This document shows, in pieces, positions 31,767 through 43,540 of a stretch of DNA of 64,000 bases. Below the pieces are notes generated by a model. It was not told the DNA's origin. It worked only from the letters and a program-made list of their open reading frames with translations, and made no database searches. Within the stretch, counting starts at the first letter, position 1. Each line of letters starts with the position of its first letter. A program made the translations under genes and the position numbers. The stretch is from Aselliscus stoliczkanus (lineage: Eukaryota > Chordata > Mammalia > Chiroptera > Hipposideridae), in assembly GCA_033961575.1 (NCBI GenBank), contig CM066731.1:78451501-78515500 (forward strand), in the 5' to 3' direction.

Positions 31767-32413
31767 GATTTGTTTTTTAATTAAACTTCATTAGGGTAAC
31801 AATTGTTAGCAAAGTTACATACATTTCAATTGTACAATTCTGTAATACATCATCTATATATCACATTGTATGTTCACAACCCAGAGTCAGTTCTCTTTCC
31901 ATCACCACATATTTGATCCCCTTTACCCTCATCTACCTCCCCCTCCCCGCTTACCCTTTGGTAACCACTAAACTATTGTCTGTGTCTATGAGTTTTGTTT
32001 CTTCATTTGTTTTTCTTGTCCTTTTGTTGTTTTCAGTTTTATATACCACATATCAGTGAAATCACATGGTTCTCGACTTTTTCTGTCTGACATTTTGCTC
32101 AGCATTATAATCTCAAGATCCATCCATGTTGTTGCAAATGGCATTATTTCATCTTTTCTTATGACAGAATAGTATTCCATCGTGTATATATACCACAACT
32201 TCTTTATCCAATCATCTATTGAAGGACATTTTGGTTGTTTTCATATCTTGGCCACCTTAAATAAAGCTGCAATGAACATCAGAGTACAGACAATACCTCC
32301 GATAAGTGGCTAATATCCAAAATATATAAGAAATTCATACAACTCAAAAACAACAAAACAAACAATCCGATTAAAAAACCGGCAGAGGACATGAATAGAC
32401 ATTTCTCCAAAGA
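31767..32413 (-). mobile_element. L1 insertion with 5' inversion (twin priming)
   Basis: 31767-32281 is antisense L1 3'UTR and ORF2 end ('gtgaaatcacatggttctcg', 'ataaagctgcaatgaacat'). 32290-32413 switches to sense ORF2 sequence that normally lies just upstream ('ctaatatccaaaatatataa', 'catgaatagacatttctcc'). GGTTTTAG at 31759-31766 and 32414-32421 is a short TSD. Together these are the hallmarks of a twin-primed L1 insertion. Confidence 0.85.
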
Positions 32414-32421
32414 GGTTTTAG

Positions 32422-32800
32422 TTTTAAATCTCTACAAATTGATGTACTGGAATTCAGTCCCTCTGCCACTGTGCCTGCTGGATCCACCCCTCACCTTCGC
32501 ACACATGCTGCAGGTAACTGTTATTTTGTACTAAACATCTTCAATGTGGTTGACCAGAGATGAGAAACATAATGGCAGAATGGTCAGATTTATGTCTTTA
32601 GTGAAGAGATATTTCCAAATATATCACAAACAGGAAAAGATCCAACTCTCAGCCAGTAATTTCTCATTAATATAGAGAAAGTCGGTCCATCTGATTTATT
32701 GGGAAATCTTTCCTTACCAGAACAGAAACGTGTTCCCGTCTGGGATTTTATTTTCCACTGAATTACCTGATGGATATCTTATTCTGGATCACTTGAGCTA

Positions 32801-32805
<5 letters not shown>
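32422..32805. other. No recognised feature
   Basis: No repeat or coding frame recognised. Confidence 0.45.

Positions 32806-32859
<54 letters not shown>
32806..32859. repeat. (AT)n microsatellite
   Basis: About 27 uninterrupted AT units. Confidence 0.95.
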
Positions 32860-32863
<4 letters not shown>

Positions 32864-34999
32864 TTGACAATTTAAAAATAAAATGTTGGCAATATAAAAA
32901 AAAATAAAGTTCTTATAGCAATATTAGCCACCATATACTGCACACTACCTAAATTATGGAGAATTTACTGACCTAAGTAAAATCTAAAAACTTCCTCTGT
33001 GAAAATGAGAATAAGAAATTTGGATTCAATTTTCATGCCATCAGGAGCATGTCTTTATGTCAGGATTTGATCCAAAACATACCAGTTCAATTCCCCTTCA
33101 AAATTCTAAATGAGATGTGTCCTTAATAGAAAATATCAAACGCCGGGGAATATGTGAGGCTCGTCAACTCTTAAGTACACACCATAAATGCCAATGAATC
33201 TGCATCGCTTAGAAAGATATCTCCTCTTGGGTGGTGGGGCTACATATCTTTATTATCTTTAATATCCTGTGAATCGTGCCCTAAAAAACTTTTTATGAAA
33301 TCACTCAGCCTCATGGCACTTAATGAAAAATGGGAACTTCACAGCTAATGAAGTCAAGCAATCCATTTTAATTCTATACCTAATTTTTCTTAGACATCAA
33401 GAGAAAATACCCCTGTGGTGGGAAAAATATCTGTAGCACGCCTCCTTACTCTTAAATCATGTTTAAATGACACTGTCAGTGGACAGGTCTGCATTTATGG
33501 ACCTGGAAAAGAACAGCCTTACTTGTGGGTAGTGCCCAGAGCACACTCCTTTCTGAGTCACCCTAACTCAACTCATAGCTGTTTTTGCAAGTTAGGACTG
33601 TGTTTATTTTTACATGCTTGTTTTTTGCCTAATCTTCAATCAAAAGAGAGTGAGAGTAAGGGATTGCTCTCTGGCATAGCTTCATTTGAGACAAAATGGC
33701 ATCAGTAGCACTACATTTATTCTGTATCATGCAATATTCAGTTTCTGCCCAGCAAGATGGAAGACTCAGTCCCTAACTGTTTTTCCAGAATTTATTAATA
33801 TTAATAGTCTAAATAATAAGGATGAAAAGCTGCCTTCAGTGAGCACCTGACCTACTCTCACAGGCTCTCTTTGGTTGGTGAATGCTCCCAACAACCTCTT
33901 TCTGATATTTTCCCTTCATCATGCAACTGCTTTAAGTTGAAATCTGCATGCAGAGATTTTATTGGTTAATAATTATTTTCCATAAGGAAACTAATTGGCA
34001 TGAGACTTGCTGTGGTAGTAATTTTGTGGAAATACAGTTTTAAAATTCAACTAGAGTAAGCACATACAGAGACATACATTGTGTTATTTTTGCTTATTTT
34101 TCTTTTTGGAGAAAAAGCTCAAGGGAGCACATGAATGCAATGAAAATAAAGGAATTTTCTAAAACTGAAGACATCGTGTTCTCCAGGAGAAGAGCTCATT
34201 GGGTTAACCATGGTGACCCCTGTGTTCTGCTCTTCAGTAAATATTCATTGATATGATATAAATTTTCATGTGGTCTCACGTTCAGAACAAGGGGAGAAAA
34301 GCTCTAGAGTAGAAATGTAAATTACATGTCTTAAACCAGCTTTTCTTTTTCACTTCTGATTCTTTTAACTTCTTTAATTCTATTCCACTTGCTATCTTAT
34401 ATATTGGAAAGATGAGTTTACTATGTTTTCTAATAGAATGTGGGTTTACTAGATACCAGTTATTATTGTTAAAGGAATGTTAATGATCACTTTCTATTTT
34501 GGAAATCTGTTTGGTTTGACATGTTTGAAAAGTCAAAGGTGAGGTATCTGAAACATTATTATGCTTGACCTCCACTGACCTCTTTTATATATTGCTGCTA
34601 TTTTATGTCTGTTGTTATAATATTCTAAACTATTCCATTTTAATATGCATTTTCTTTTTGACAGACATTAATCTTTGTGAAGGCCAGTTTGCTCTATGGA
34701 TGCATTAGGTATTGAATACTATATTTGTTCAAAAAATTAAAAAAAAAAATAGGTCTGACAATTTCTTATGATGAACTGTGTCTAAATTCCTAAAGATCAC
34801 TATTGACTTAGCTAAGAATTTTTCAATTCTAGTATCAAGACAGGCCTCATTAAATGGGTGATTTTTGAACTGATCTTTGCTCAGATATGAATCTTTTGCT
34901 TTCAACCTCCTATTTAATTTTCACTTCTACCCACTTTTCTATAAACCTACTGACAACTTCTAAGTTCAGGGCTTCAAAGTCCTCTCCTAGCCTAATGCA
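32860..34999. other. No recognised feature; candidate unique sequence
   Basis: About 2.1 kb with no named repeat. A 97-codon frame at 33415-33708 has no recognisable domain, and I see no supporting splice or promoter context. Confidence 0.45.
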
Positions 35000-35520
35000 G
35001 TATCTTGCTAAGTGATTTCTTTAAACCCAAATATTTTCCTTAAATGTCATCAAGACCGGCACGTTGTGTTAACTGGCATTCACGTCCTTTATTATCTGAC
35101 CTCTCTACCTCATAAACCTGTTCTGCTCTGCAGGCATTCCATGCTACGCATTTTTGCTGTATGTTATAACTTTCAAATTTCAGGAGCACTTGTTTCTACT
35201 TTGTTCTTCCGTTTTCCTAGTTGCTCACTTATCCTTTATGAACTTCATTAAATACCACAAATTCTGTGAAGACTCTCCAGGACTATGTCCCTCCCTGTAG
35301 TCCTAGATTCTTCTCTCTTGTGCATTCCTACTGCACCTTCTGATCATATTCTCAGTGCAGTTGCCTGGTTTCTTATATAGCCTCATTATCTGACTGGAAA
35401 ACTCTTGAGGAGTGTATCTTTGACACTCAATGTGAGCACAGTGTCTGGCACATGGTAAATGTTCAAATCTGTCTGTTGAATGAACGGGTTGTTGAGTGAA
35501 TAAATTAATATATGTTGCTG
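35000..35520 (+). repeat. L2 LINE 3' end
   Basis: 'cacgtcctttattatctgac', 'cttatcctttatgaacttca', 'aattctgtgaagactctcca', 'cagtgtctggcacatggtaa' and 'gtctgttgaatgaa' follow the last part of L2 in order and in sense. Highly diverged, as is usual for L2. Confidence 0.7.
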
Positions 35521-36599
35521 AGTTTATGCTGAAATGAAGAAAAATTTAAAAATTAGCATTTCTATTCATCAGGTATGACTGTCATTTTCACAAGTTTTTA
35601 AATACTTTTTGTTATTATTATGCATTATAGCTTGTTACTATGATAAGCTAGGGAACAGATAGTTTAGCCTGCAGCAATCAGATAAAAATATCTGAGACAG
35701 AGCTTCAGTAGAAAAAATAATCTAAAGGTGCTTTCAGAGAAAAGAAACAATAAAGATATATGACTGCTAAATTGCAAAGGAAAAATGAGGCAGTTATTAA
35801 TTCAACAATTCTTTATTGAACACTGACTATGAGCCAAGCACTGTGTAGATACTGGACATTTGGGGTGTGCTATCATTACACCAACAACATCAAAATCACT
35901 ATCACCATGGCGTTTACACACTAGAAAATACAATTATTATACACTTTTTTATTCCACAGTGACAACTATTTGAATCATGTTATTGTAATATAACACTAAT
36001 TATTTCATTCTGATTAGACACAAATGATATTCTAGGGATGAAGGGGGGAAAGTGGGACAGTGTATGTGTGTGTGCATGTGAACTATAGAGCTAATTCCTC
36101 CTCTGTCATAATAGGCAGCCAGCATTTACTCTATTAATAATACATTAAGAAGTTGTAGTAGAAGCACATCATTTGGAGATATGGTAGTAACTAATAGACA
36201 AAGCAGTTCATTTGAACTGCTCCTGGGAAATGAAACTGAGAGGTATATTGGCACAGATAGATCTTTTGTACTCTATCATTTAAAGATGTAGATGCATTGT
36301 TTGGGTGAACATATTTAAATACCAAAAATTAAAAGAAAGCAGCTATTAAATATTGATAATACATTTTACTATATGTAGAGTTGCCTTCAATAGTTAATTA
36401 TAATGTGATGATATATTTGTTTAAAAAATAAATGATTAAAAAAATTAATTCTATATTTTCTCAAAGATGATATTATCAATTAGTAGATGAAGAAAGGAAG
36501 GCCAGGGCAGGAAAAAGGAATTGTATCCCTCAGGCAACCTTGCTCAGCAACCTCATTTCACAGAGCTCCTCCTCTCTATCTCCTTGAGCCAAGTAGTGG
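35521..36599. other. Mostly unrecognised; possible old repeat near 35805-35870
   Basis: 'caattctttattgaacactg' followed by 'actatgagccaagcactgtg' resembles a common old mammalian repeat end (L2/MIR-like). The rest is AT-rich with no call. Confidence 0.4.
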
Positions 36600-36949
36600 T
36601 TCACCTGGAAAGTACATTATATTTTGTTTTTTCAGTTACAGTTGACAGTAAGTATTATTTTAGTTTCAGGTGTACAACATGGTGGTTACACATTTATATA
36701 ATATATGCAGTGTTCCCCGACCCCGTAAGTCTAGTACCCACCTATATATAGTTGTTGCAACATTATTGACTACATTCCCTATGCTGTACTTTATATCCTC
36801 ATTACTGTTTTGTAGCTACCAATTTGTATTTCTCAATCCCATCACCTTTTTTACCCAGCTTCCCAACCCCCAGCCCTTCTGGCAACCATCACTTTGTTCT
36901 CTGTATCTATGAGTCTCTTTCTGTTCTGTTTGTTCATTTACTTTGTTCT

Positions 36950-39900
36950 TTAGATTCCACATATAAGTGAAATCATATGGTATTCATCTTTCTCAGTGTG
37001 ACTTTTTCACTTAGCTTCTATGTCCATCCAAGTACTGCAAATGGTAAGATTCCATTCTTTTTTTTTTAATATATATATTTTTAATTAGCTTCAGGTGTAC
37101 AACAAAGTGCAATAGTTATACTTTTTACCCCTCAAAGTGACAACCCCCCTCCCCCAATTTTCCTCTCCCACTCCCCCCCCCATATCATACTATCTATTAC
37201 AATTCCTTTGACTCCCTTCCACCATATAATCCATATCCCATGACTGTCTATATATTCAATTACAGTTGGCATACAATATTATACAACATCAGGAAATCAA
37301 TCCCTTTTACAATTGCTTCAAAAACAATAAAATATCTAGGAATCAATTTAACTAAAGAAGTAAAAGACCTGTACTCACAAAATTATGAGACACTAAAGAG
37401 AGAAATCAAAGAAGATACAAATAAATGGAAACACATACCATGCTCATGGATAGGAAGAATTAATATAGTTAAAATGTCAATACTTCCTAAAGCAATATAT
37501 AGATTCAATGCAATTCCAATCAAACTACCAAGGACATTTTTCTCAGAAATAGAACATAGAATCCTAAAATTTATATGGAGCCACAAAAGACCCCGAATAG
37601 CTACAGCAATGTTGAGAAATAAGAACAAAGTGGGAGCCATTCTTTTTAATGACTAATATTCCGTTGTATAAATATGCTGCATCTTCTTTATCCAGTTGTC
37701 TTTTGACGGGCACTTGGGTTGCTTCCATATCTTGTGTATGATAAATAGTGCTGCAATGAACATAGGGCAGGGACAGGAGGAATGTATCTTTTATAAATAG
37801 AAGAAAATTGATCTCCTTTGGATAAATACCCACATACAGAATTGCTGTGTTAAACAGTAGCTCTATTTTTAATTTTTTTGAGGAACCTCCAAACGATTTT
37901 CCACAGTGGCTGCACTAATTTGCAATCCCACCAATAGTGCACGAAGATTCCTTTCCTCTGCATTCTCTCCAACACTTGTTGTTTGTTGATTTTTCAGTGA
38001 TAGTCATTCTGACACATGTGAGGTGGTATCTTGTGGTTTCAATTTGCATTTCTCTGATGGCTAGTAACATTGAGCATTTTTTCCTATGTTTGTTGATAAT
38101 GCGTATGTCCTCTATGGAAAAATGTCCATTTAGGTCCTGTGCCCATTTTTATAATTGATTGCTTGGTGTTTTTTTGGTGTTGAGTTGCATGGGTTCTTCA
38201 TAAACTTTGAATACTAACCCCTTATCAGATGTATCATTTTGTCAGTGGTTTCCTTTGCCGTGCAAAAACTTTTACTCTCCTGTAGTCTGATTTATTTTTT
38301 TATTTAATCCATTTTGAGTTTATTCTTTTATCTGGTATAAGAAGGTGGCTCAGTTTCAGTTTTGTGCATTTATTTGTCCAGTTTTCCCAGCATTACTTCT
38401 TAGAATAGACTGTCTTTACCCCACTGTGTATTCATGGCTCCTTTGTCATAGATTATTTGTTCTAGTTTTGGAAAAATGTCATTGGTATTTTTATAGGGAT
38501 TGCAATGAATCTATAAATTGCTTAGGATGGAATGGACATTTTAACTATATTAAGTCTTCCTATTCATGAGCATGATATATGCTTCCATGTATTTGTATCT
38601 TCTTCAATATCTCATAATGTTTCAAGTACAAGTCTTTTTTACCTTTTTGGTTAAATTTATTTTATTTTATTTCATTTTGATGCAATTGTAAATAGGATTT
38701 TAAAAATTAATTTCTTTTTTTTTTACAGTTCATTATTGGTGTATAAAACTGCAACTAAATTGTGAATATTGATTTTGTATCCTGCTACTTTATTGAATTT
38801 ATCTATTAACCCTAATAGATTTTTAGTAGAAATCTTTTGGGTTCTATCTATGTAGTCTCATGTTACCTACAATGACAGTTTTGCTTCTTCCATTTCAATT
38901 TAGATGATTTTTATTTCCTTTTTATGTTTGATTGCTGAGGCTAGGACTTCCAATGCCGTGTTGAATAAAAGTGGTGAAAGTGGATATCCTTGTCTTGTTC
39001 CTGATCTTAAGGAGAATGCTTTCAGCTTTTCCCCATTGAGTATGATGTTAGCTGTGAGTTTGCTGTATATGACCTTTGTTATGTTAAGACATGTTCTATC
39101 TCTTAGCTGAGAGTTTTTTTTTCATAAATTGGGGCTGAATTTTGTCAAAGGCTTTTTCTACATCTATTCATATGATCATATGATTTTTATCTTTCATTTT
39201 GCTTATGTGGTGTATAACTTTAATTGATTTGCAGATATCGAACCAACCTTGCATCCCAGGAATAAATCCCACTTGATCATGGTGTGTGATCTTTTAAATG
39301 TATTGCTGAATTCAGTTTGCTAATAATTTGCTGTGGATTTTTACATCTATGTTCATCAAGGATATTCGCTTATAATTTTACTTTTTTGTAATATTTTTGT
39401 CTGATTTTGGAATCAGGGTTATGGTGGCCATGAAAAATGAGCACGGGAGTTTTCACTCTTCTTGAATTTTTTGGAACAGTGTGAGAAGGGTAGATGTTAA
39501 TTCTTATTTAAACATTTGAAAAAAATTCACCCGTGAAGCCATCTGGTCCAGGACTTTTGTTTGTTGGGAGTTTTTTGTGTTTTTTTTTTTTGGCTGATTT
39601 GATTTTGTTAGTAGTAATCGGTCAGTTCAGATTTTTTGTTTCTTCTTGACTCAATCTTTGAAGATTGTATGTTTCTAGAAATTTATGTATTTTTCTAGAT
39701 TGTCCAATTTGTTGTCATATAATTGTTCATAGTATTTTCTTATAACAATTTATATTTCTGTGATGTCAGGTCATTTCCCTCTTTCATTTCTGATTTTATT
39801 TATTTGGGCACTCTCTTTTTTTCATGATGAGTCTGGTTAACAGTTTATCAGTTTTGTTTATCTTCTCAAAGAACCAGCTCTTGGTTTCATTGATCTTTGT

Positions 39901-41000
39901 ATTGTTTTTTTAGGCTCTAATTCATTTATTTCTACTCTGATTTTAATTATTTCCTTCCTTCTACTCACTTCAGGTTTTTTTTGTTTGTTTGTTTGTTTTA
40001 CTGTTTTTTTTCTAGTTTATTTAAGTGTAAGGTTAAATTGTTTATTTAACAATATTAAGTTATATTAAGTGTAAGGTTACATTGAGATATTTCTTATTAC
40101 TTGAGGTAAGCTTGTACTGCTATGAATTTTCATCATAGGGATGCTTTCACTGTGTCCCATATTTATTGGGTCTTGTTTTCATTTTCATTTATCTCAAGAT
40201 ATATTTTTTTTCCTTGATCTCATTGTTGACCTATTCATTGTTTAGTAGCATGTTATTTAGCTTATGTGTGTTTGTGTGTTTTTCTTTTTTTTTCTTGTAA
40301 CTGATTTCTAGTTTCACACCATTGTGGTCAGAGAAGACTCTTTGATATGATTTCAATCTTCTTAAATGTTTTGAGACTTGTTTTTTTAGTGTAACATGTG
40401 GTCTACCTTGGAATATGTTCCATGTACACTTGAAAAGAATGTATCTTCTGAAGTTTGGGGGTAAAGTGCTCTAAAAATATCAATTAAATCTGTCTGGTCT
40501 AGTGTGTCATTTAAAGCTGCTGTTTCCTTGTTGATTTTCTGTCTGGAAGGTCTGTCAATTGGTGTCAATGGGATGTAAAAGTCCCCTATTATGATTGTAT
40601 TACTGTTGTTCTCTCCCTGCCTGTCAGTCAATATTTGCTTTATATACTTAGGGGCTTCTATGCTTGGTGCATAAATGTTTTCAAGGGTTATATCCTCTTG
40701 TTGGATTAATCCCTTTATCACTAGGAAATGTCCTTCTTTATGTCCTATGATAGCCCTTGTTTTACAGCCTATTTTGTTGGGTATAATTATTGCTATCCTT
40801 GCTTTTTTTTGTTTCTTTCCATTAGCATAAAATATCTTTTCCCATCCCTTTATTTTTCATCTGTGCCTGTCTTTTGATTTGATGCTATCTTGTAGACAGC
40901 ATATGCATGAATCTTGTTTTCATATCTACTCAGCTATCCTATGTCTTTTGATTGAAACATTTAATCCATGTACATCTAAACTGTTTATTGATAGATACAT
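36950..41000 (-). pseudogene. L1 ORF2 pseudogene (copy C)
   Basis: On the minus strand the endonuclease is visible at 40386-40721 (LIQQEDITLENIYAP, GDFYIPL where GDFNTPL is normal, TDLIDIFRALYP, YSKVDHML). The reverse-transcriptase region (about 39100-39240) has the AEKAFDK-type segment in degraded form, and the region near 38900 shows the YADD area only as DNA-level similarity. Many stops and indels, plus the nested L1 at 37063-37636, destroy the frame. Confidence 0.85.
37063..37636 (-). mobile_element. Young twin-primed L1 nested in L1 copy C
   Basis: 37063-37292 is antisense 3'UTR of the A/B lineage ('tagcttcaggtgtacaacaa', 'cccctcaaagtgacaacccc'). At about 37293 it switches to sense ORF2 ([50 protein letters not shown]), 37294-37632. 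CCATTCTTTTT at 37052-37062 and 37637-37647 is the TSD, and copy C sequence resumes exactly. The 5' inversion shows twin priming. The ORF2 piece is open but only about 113 codons long. Confidence 0.92.
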
Positions 41001-41059
41001 AGTTATTGTGATTTTATTATTCATATTTAGGTTCTTTCCCCCCTTCTTCTTAAACAAGT

Positions 41060-41913
41060 CTTTGTAACATTTCTTGCAATATTAGTTTTGTGGTCATACA
41101 CTTTAGCTTTTCCTTGTCTGGAAAGCCCTTTATCTGTCCTTCAATTATAAATGATAGTTTTATAGGTAGAGTATCTTGGTTGTAGGTCCTTGCTTTGAAT
41201 ATTTTTTTGTTGATCCCTTCTGACCTGCAAACTTACTTCGGAGAAATCAGCTGACACTGTTATGAAAGGTAGTTAACTAGTTGCCTTTCACTTGCTACTT
41301 TAAGGATTCTCTCTTTATGTCTAAACTATGCCATTTTAATTATAATGTGTCTTGGTGTGGACCTGTTTGGAGTCATCTTGTTTGAGATTCACTGCACTTA
41401 CTGGGCTTGTATGTGTATTTCCTTCACTAGGTTAAGAAAGTTTACAGTCATTATTTCTTTAAATAGGTCCTCAATTTCTTACTCTCTTTCTTCTCCTTCT
41501 GGTACCCCTATGATGAGATTGTTGTTATGTATGATGTTGTTCCAGAAATTTATTAAAATATCTGTTTTTTTGGATTCTTTCTGCTGTTCCAATTGGGTGT
41601 TTTCCACTACCTTTTCTTCCAAATCACTAATTCACTCCTCTATTTCAACTAGTCCACTGGTGATTCTTTCTAGTGCATTCTTCATTTCAGTTATTGTATT
41701 CTTCATTGCTGACTGGTTCTACTTCATGTTTTCTATTTCCTTTGTTATACTTGTTATCTCTTTGATGAAGTTCTCATTAAGTTCCTTGAGCATCCTTATA
41801 ACCATTGTTTTGAACTCTTACTCTGGCATGCTCCTTGCCTCCATGTTGTTTAATCCTTTTTCTGGAGCTTTCTCCTGTTTTCTTATTTTGGATATATTTC
41901 TTTGTTTCTTCAT
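41060..41913 (-). pseudogene. L1 ORF1 pseudogene (copy C)
   Basis: On the minus strand from ATG 41913 the start MKKQRNIS is recognisable, followed by EFKTMVIRMLKELNE, a coiled coil (NTITEMKNALERITSG), NLIIGVPEGEE, VNFLNLVKEIHIQAQ, RSTPRHIIIKMA and KLSFIIEGQIKGFPDKEKL. Several in-frame stops interrupt it. The plus-strand open frame at 41345-41947 is only its shadow. Confidence 0.85.
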
Positions 41914-43540
41914 TTTGGCTTCCCCTATGTTTGTTTCTATGTATTAAGTAGATCTGCTATGTCTCCCAGTCTTGCCGCAGGCCTTATGTATAGGTGACCT
42001 GTGAGACCCAGTGGTTCAGTCTCCCTGGTGATCTCCATGGAGTGCCCCAGGAGGATCCCATGTAGGGGTTGTGTGTGCCTTGCTGTTATAATTGAGCATT
42101 AATTGTTATTGGCAAGTCAGTGGGTGGGATTGAACCTCAGGTTGACTGGCTGTGATGTTTGACCATGCCCACAGTTTCCAGTCTGGTGTGTGGGGCTTAT
42201 TCCATGGAACTGGGTTCACCTCAATGGGCACTGGTGCCTACTGAAACCATCCTTTGGTTTTGCTGCGTGTGGGGGTTAATTGAGTGATGTTATGCTGTGG
42301 TCTGAAGCTGATGTTTGAGTATGTTGGTTTTGGGGCCTCTTGAGAGGAGCTATGGTGCAGGCCCGGGTCACCCACTGCCTGGCTGGGAATTACCTGGTAG
42401 GAAATATAAAGTGATCTGTGGTTGATTGCTACCTGTGGTGGAACTGTATGCATGTAGGGGATGCCACTTGAGGAATTTAGGAGGCTGCCACCACTACCTG
42501 GTTCGATGTAGTTTCACAAGAAGCCCAGGGCACCCTGAGTCCTTCTGCCACCTGCAGTCTCCTATAAGGCTCAGCATCTGATAGAGCTTTGTGTATTATG
42601 AAAGTTGAGTGAGGCAGGGTCTCAAGGAATCAGCAGGTTTTGACAAGTGTTATTTATCAGGTTAATGTAGATTCTGGTTAGTTGCCAGAGCTGAGCCTGG
42701 AGCTTCTCAGCAAAAGGCTCAGAGCACAGTGAGGCAAGCTACTGACACCTGGGGCCCAGAAATACCTGGAAATTGTCCCAAGACTATAGCATGTGTGGGT
42801 CTGGCTTCTGACTGAGAATGTGCCTCTGGTGTTGTGTGAGTTGGATGGGGCAGGATCCCAGGGTGTGACCAAGGTAGAGTAAGCAAAGCTCACCAGGCTC
42901 GAATTTGACCCTTTGGGGAAGAACTCTACACAAGAAAGATGGCATTCACCTGCTGACTGCATGGGAGGAGGGTTCTACACAGAGAAAAAGACCACTATCC
43001 CTCCAGTCCTCACCTTGAAGCCAACACCACTCATTCTCTTCTGTATGCTTCCTGAGTCACTGTCTCTCGTCCAGAGCCCATGATGATTCCTTCTGAGTGA
43101 TTGAGTTTGTGCGTAGGTCCTTTAAGAGGATGTCTGGGATTTCCACAGCCTTGTGTCCCACCCAGATAGTCAGAATCCTCACTGTTTTACATCGCCTGAT
43201 TTTGTGGAGGCTCTTCTTCCTGGTACTAGCACTCTGGCTGGGAATCCCAGTGTGGGGGGCTCCCTCGCTTCTTTGGGGGGACATCCATGCCTGAGATATC
43301 CCTCTAAATTCTCAACCACCATATGCAGGAGTTGTAGAGCCATTCACTCTGTCTCTCCACTGCTCCTACAATTCTCGACATGGCTTTTTCTTTATATCCT
43401 TTATTATGGGACTTTTGTTCAGCTAGGCTTCTGATGATTCTCCAAGTTGATTGTTCTATATTTTTTTTTATATTTTAATGTGGTCATTGGAGGGACAAGC
43501 ACAGCTTTTAATTTCTCTGCCATAAAATCTCTCACATGAC
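41914..43540 (-). other. L1 copy C 5'UTR relic
   Basis: GC-richer stretch with no plausible gene, bounded by the ORF1 start and, at about 43500-43540, by an L1 5'-end-like sequence. The frames on either strand here are chance. Confidence 0.6.

Larger units (their letters stand above)
36600..43540 (-). mobile_element. L1 copy C: long old L1, antisense, nearly full length
   Basis: The 3'UTR begins at about 36600 ('tagtttcaggtgtacaacat'), the ORF2 relic spans about 36950-41000, the ORF1 relic about 41060-41913, and the GC-richer 5'UTR about 41914-43540 (ending 'aatttctctgccataaaatc'). It is older than copies A/B: it has frequent stops and an L1MA-like 3'UTR and 5'UTR. A younger twin-primed L1 sits inside at 37063-37636. 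Confidence 0.85.

Noticed and set aside
41345..41947. 200-codon plus-strand frame, hydrophobic
   Set aside because: Antisense shadow of the broken ORF1 of L1 copy C; the hydrophobic character comes from reverse-complemented coiled-coil codons.
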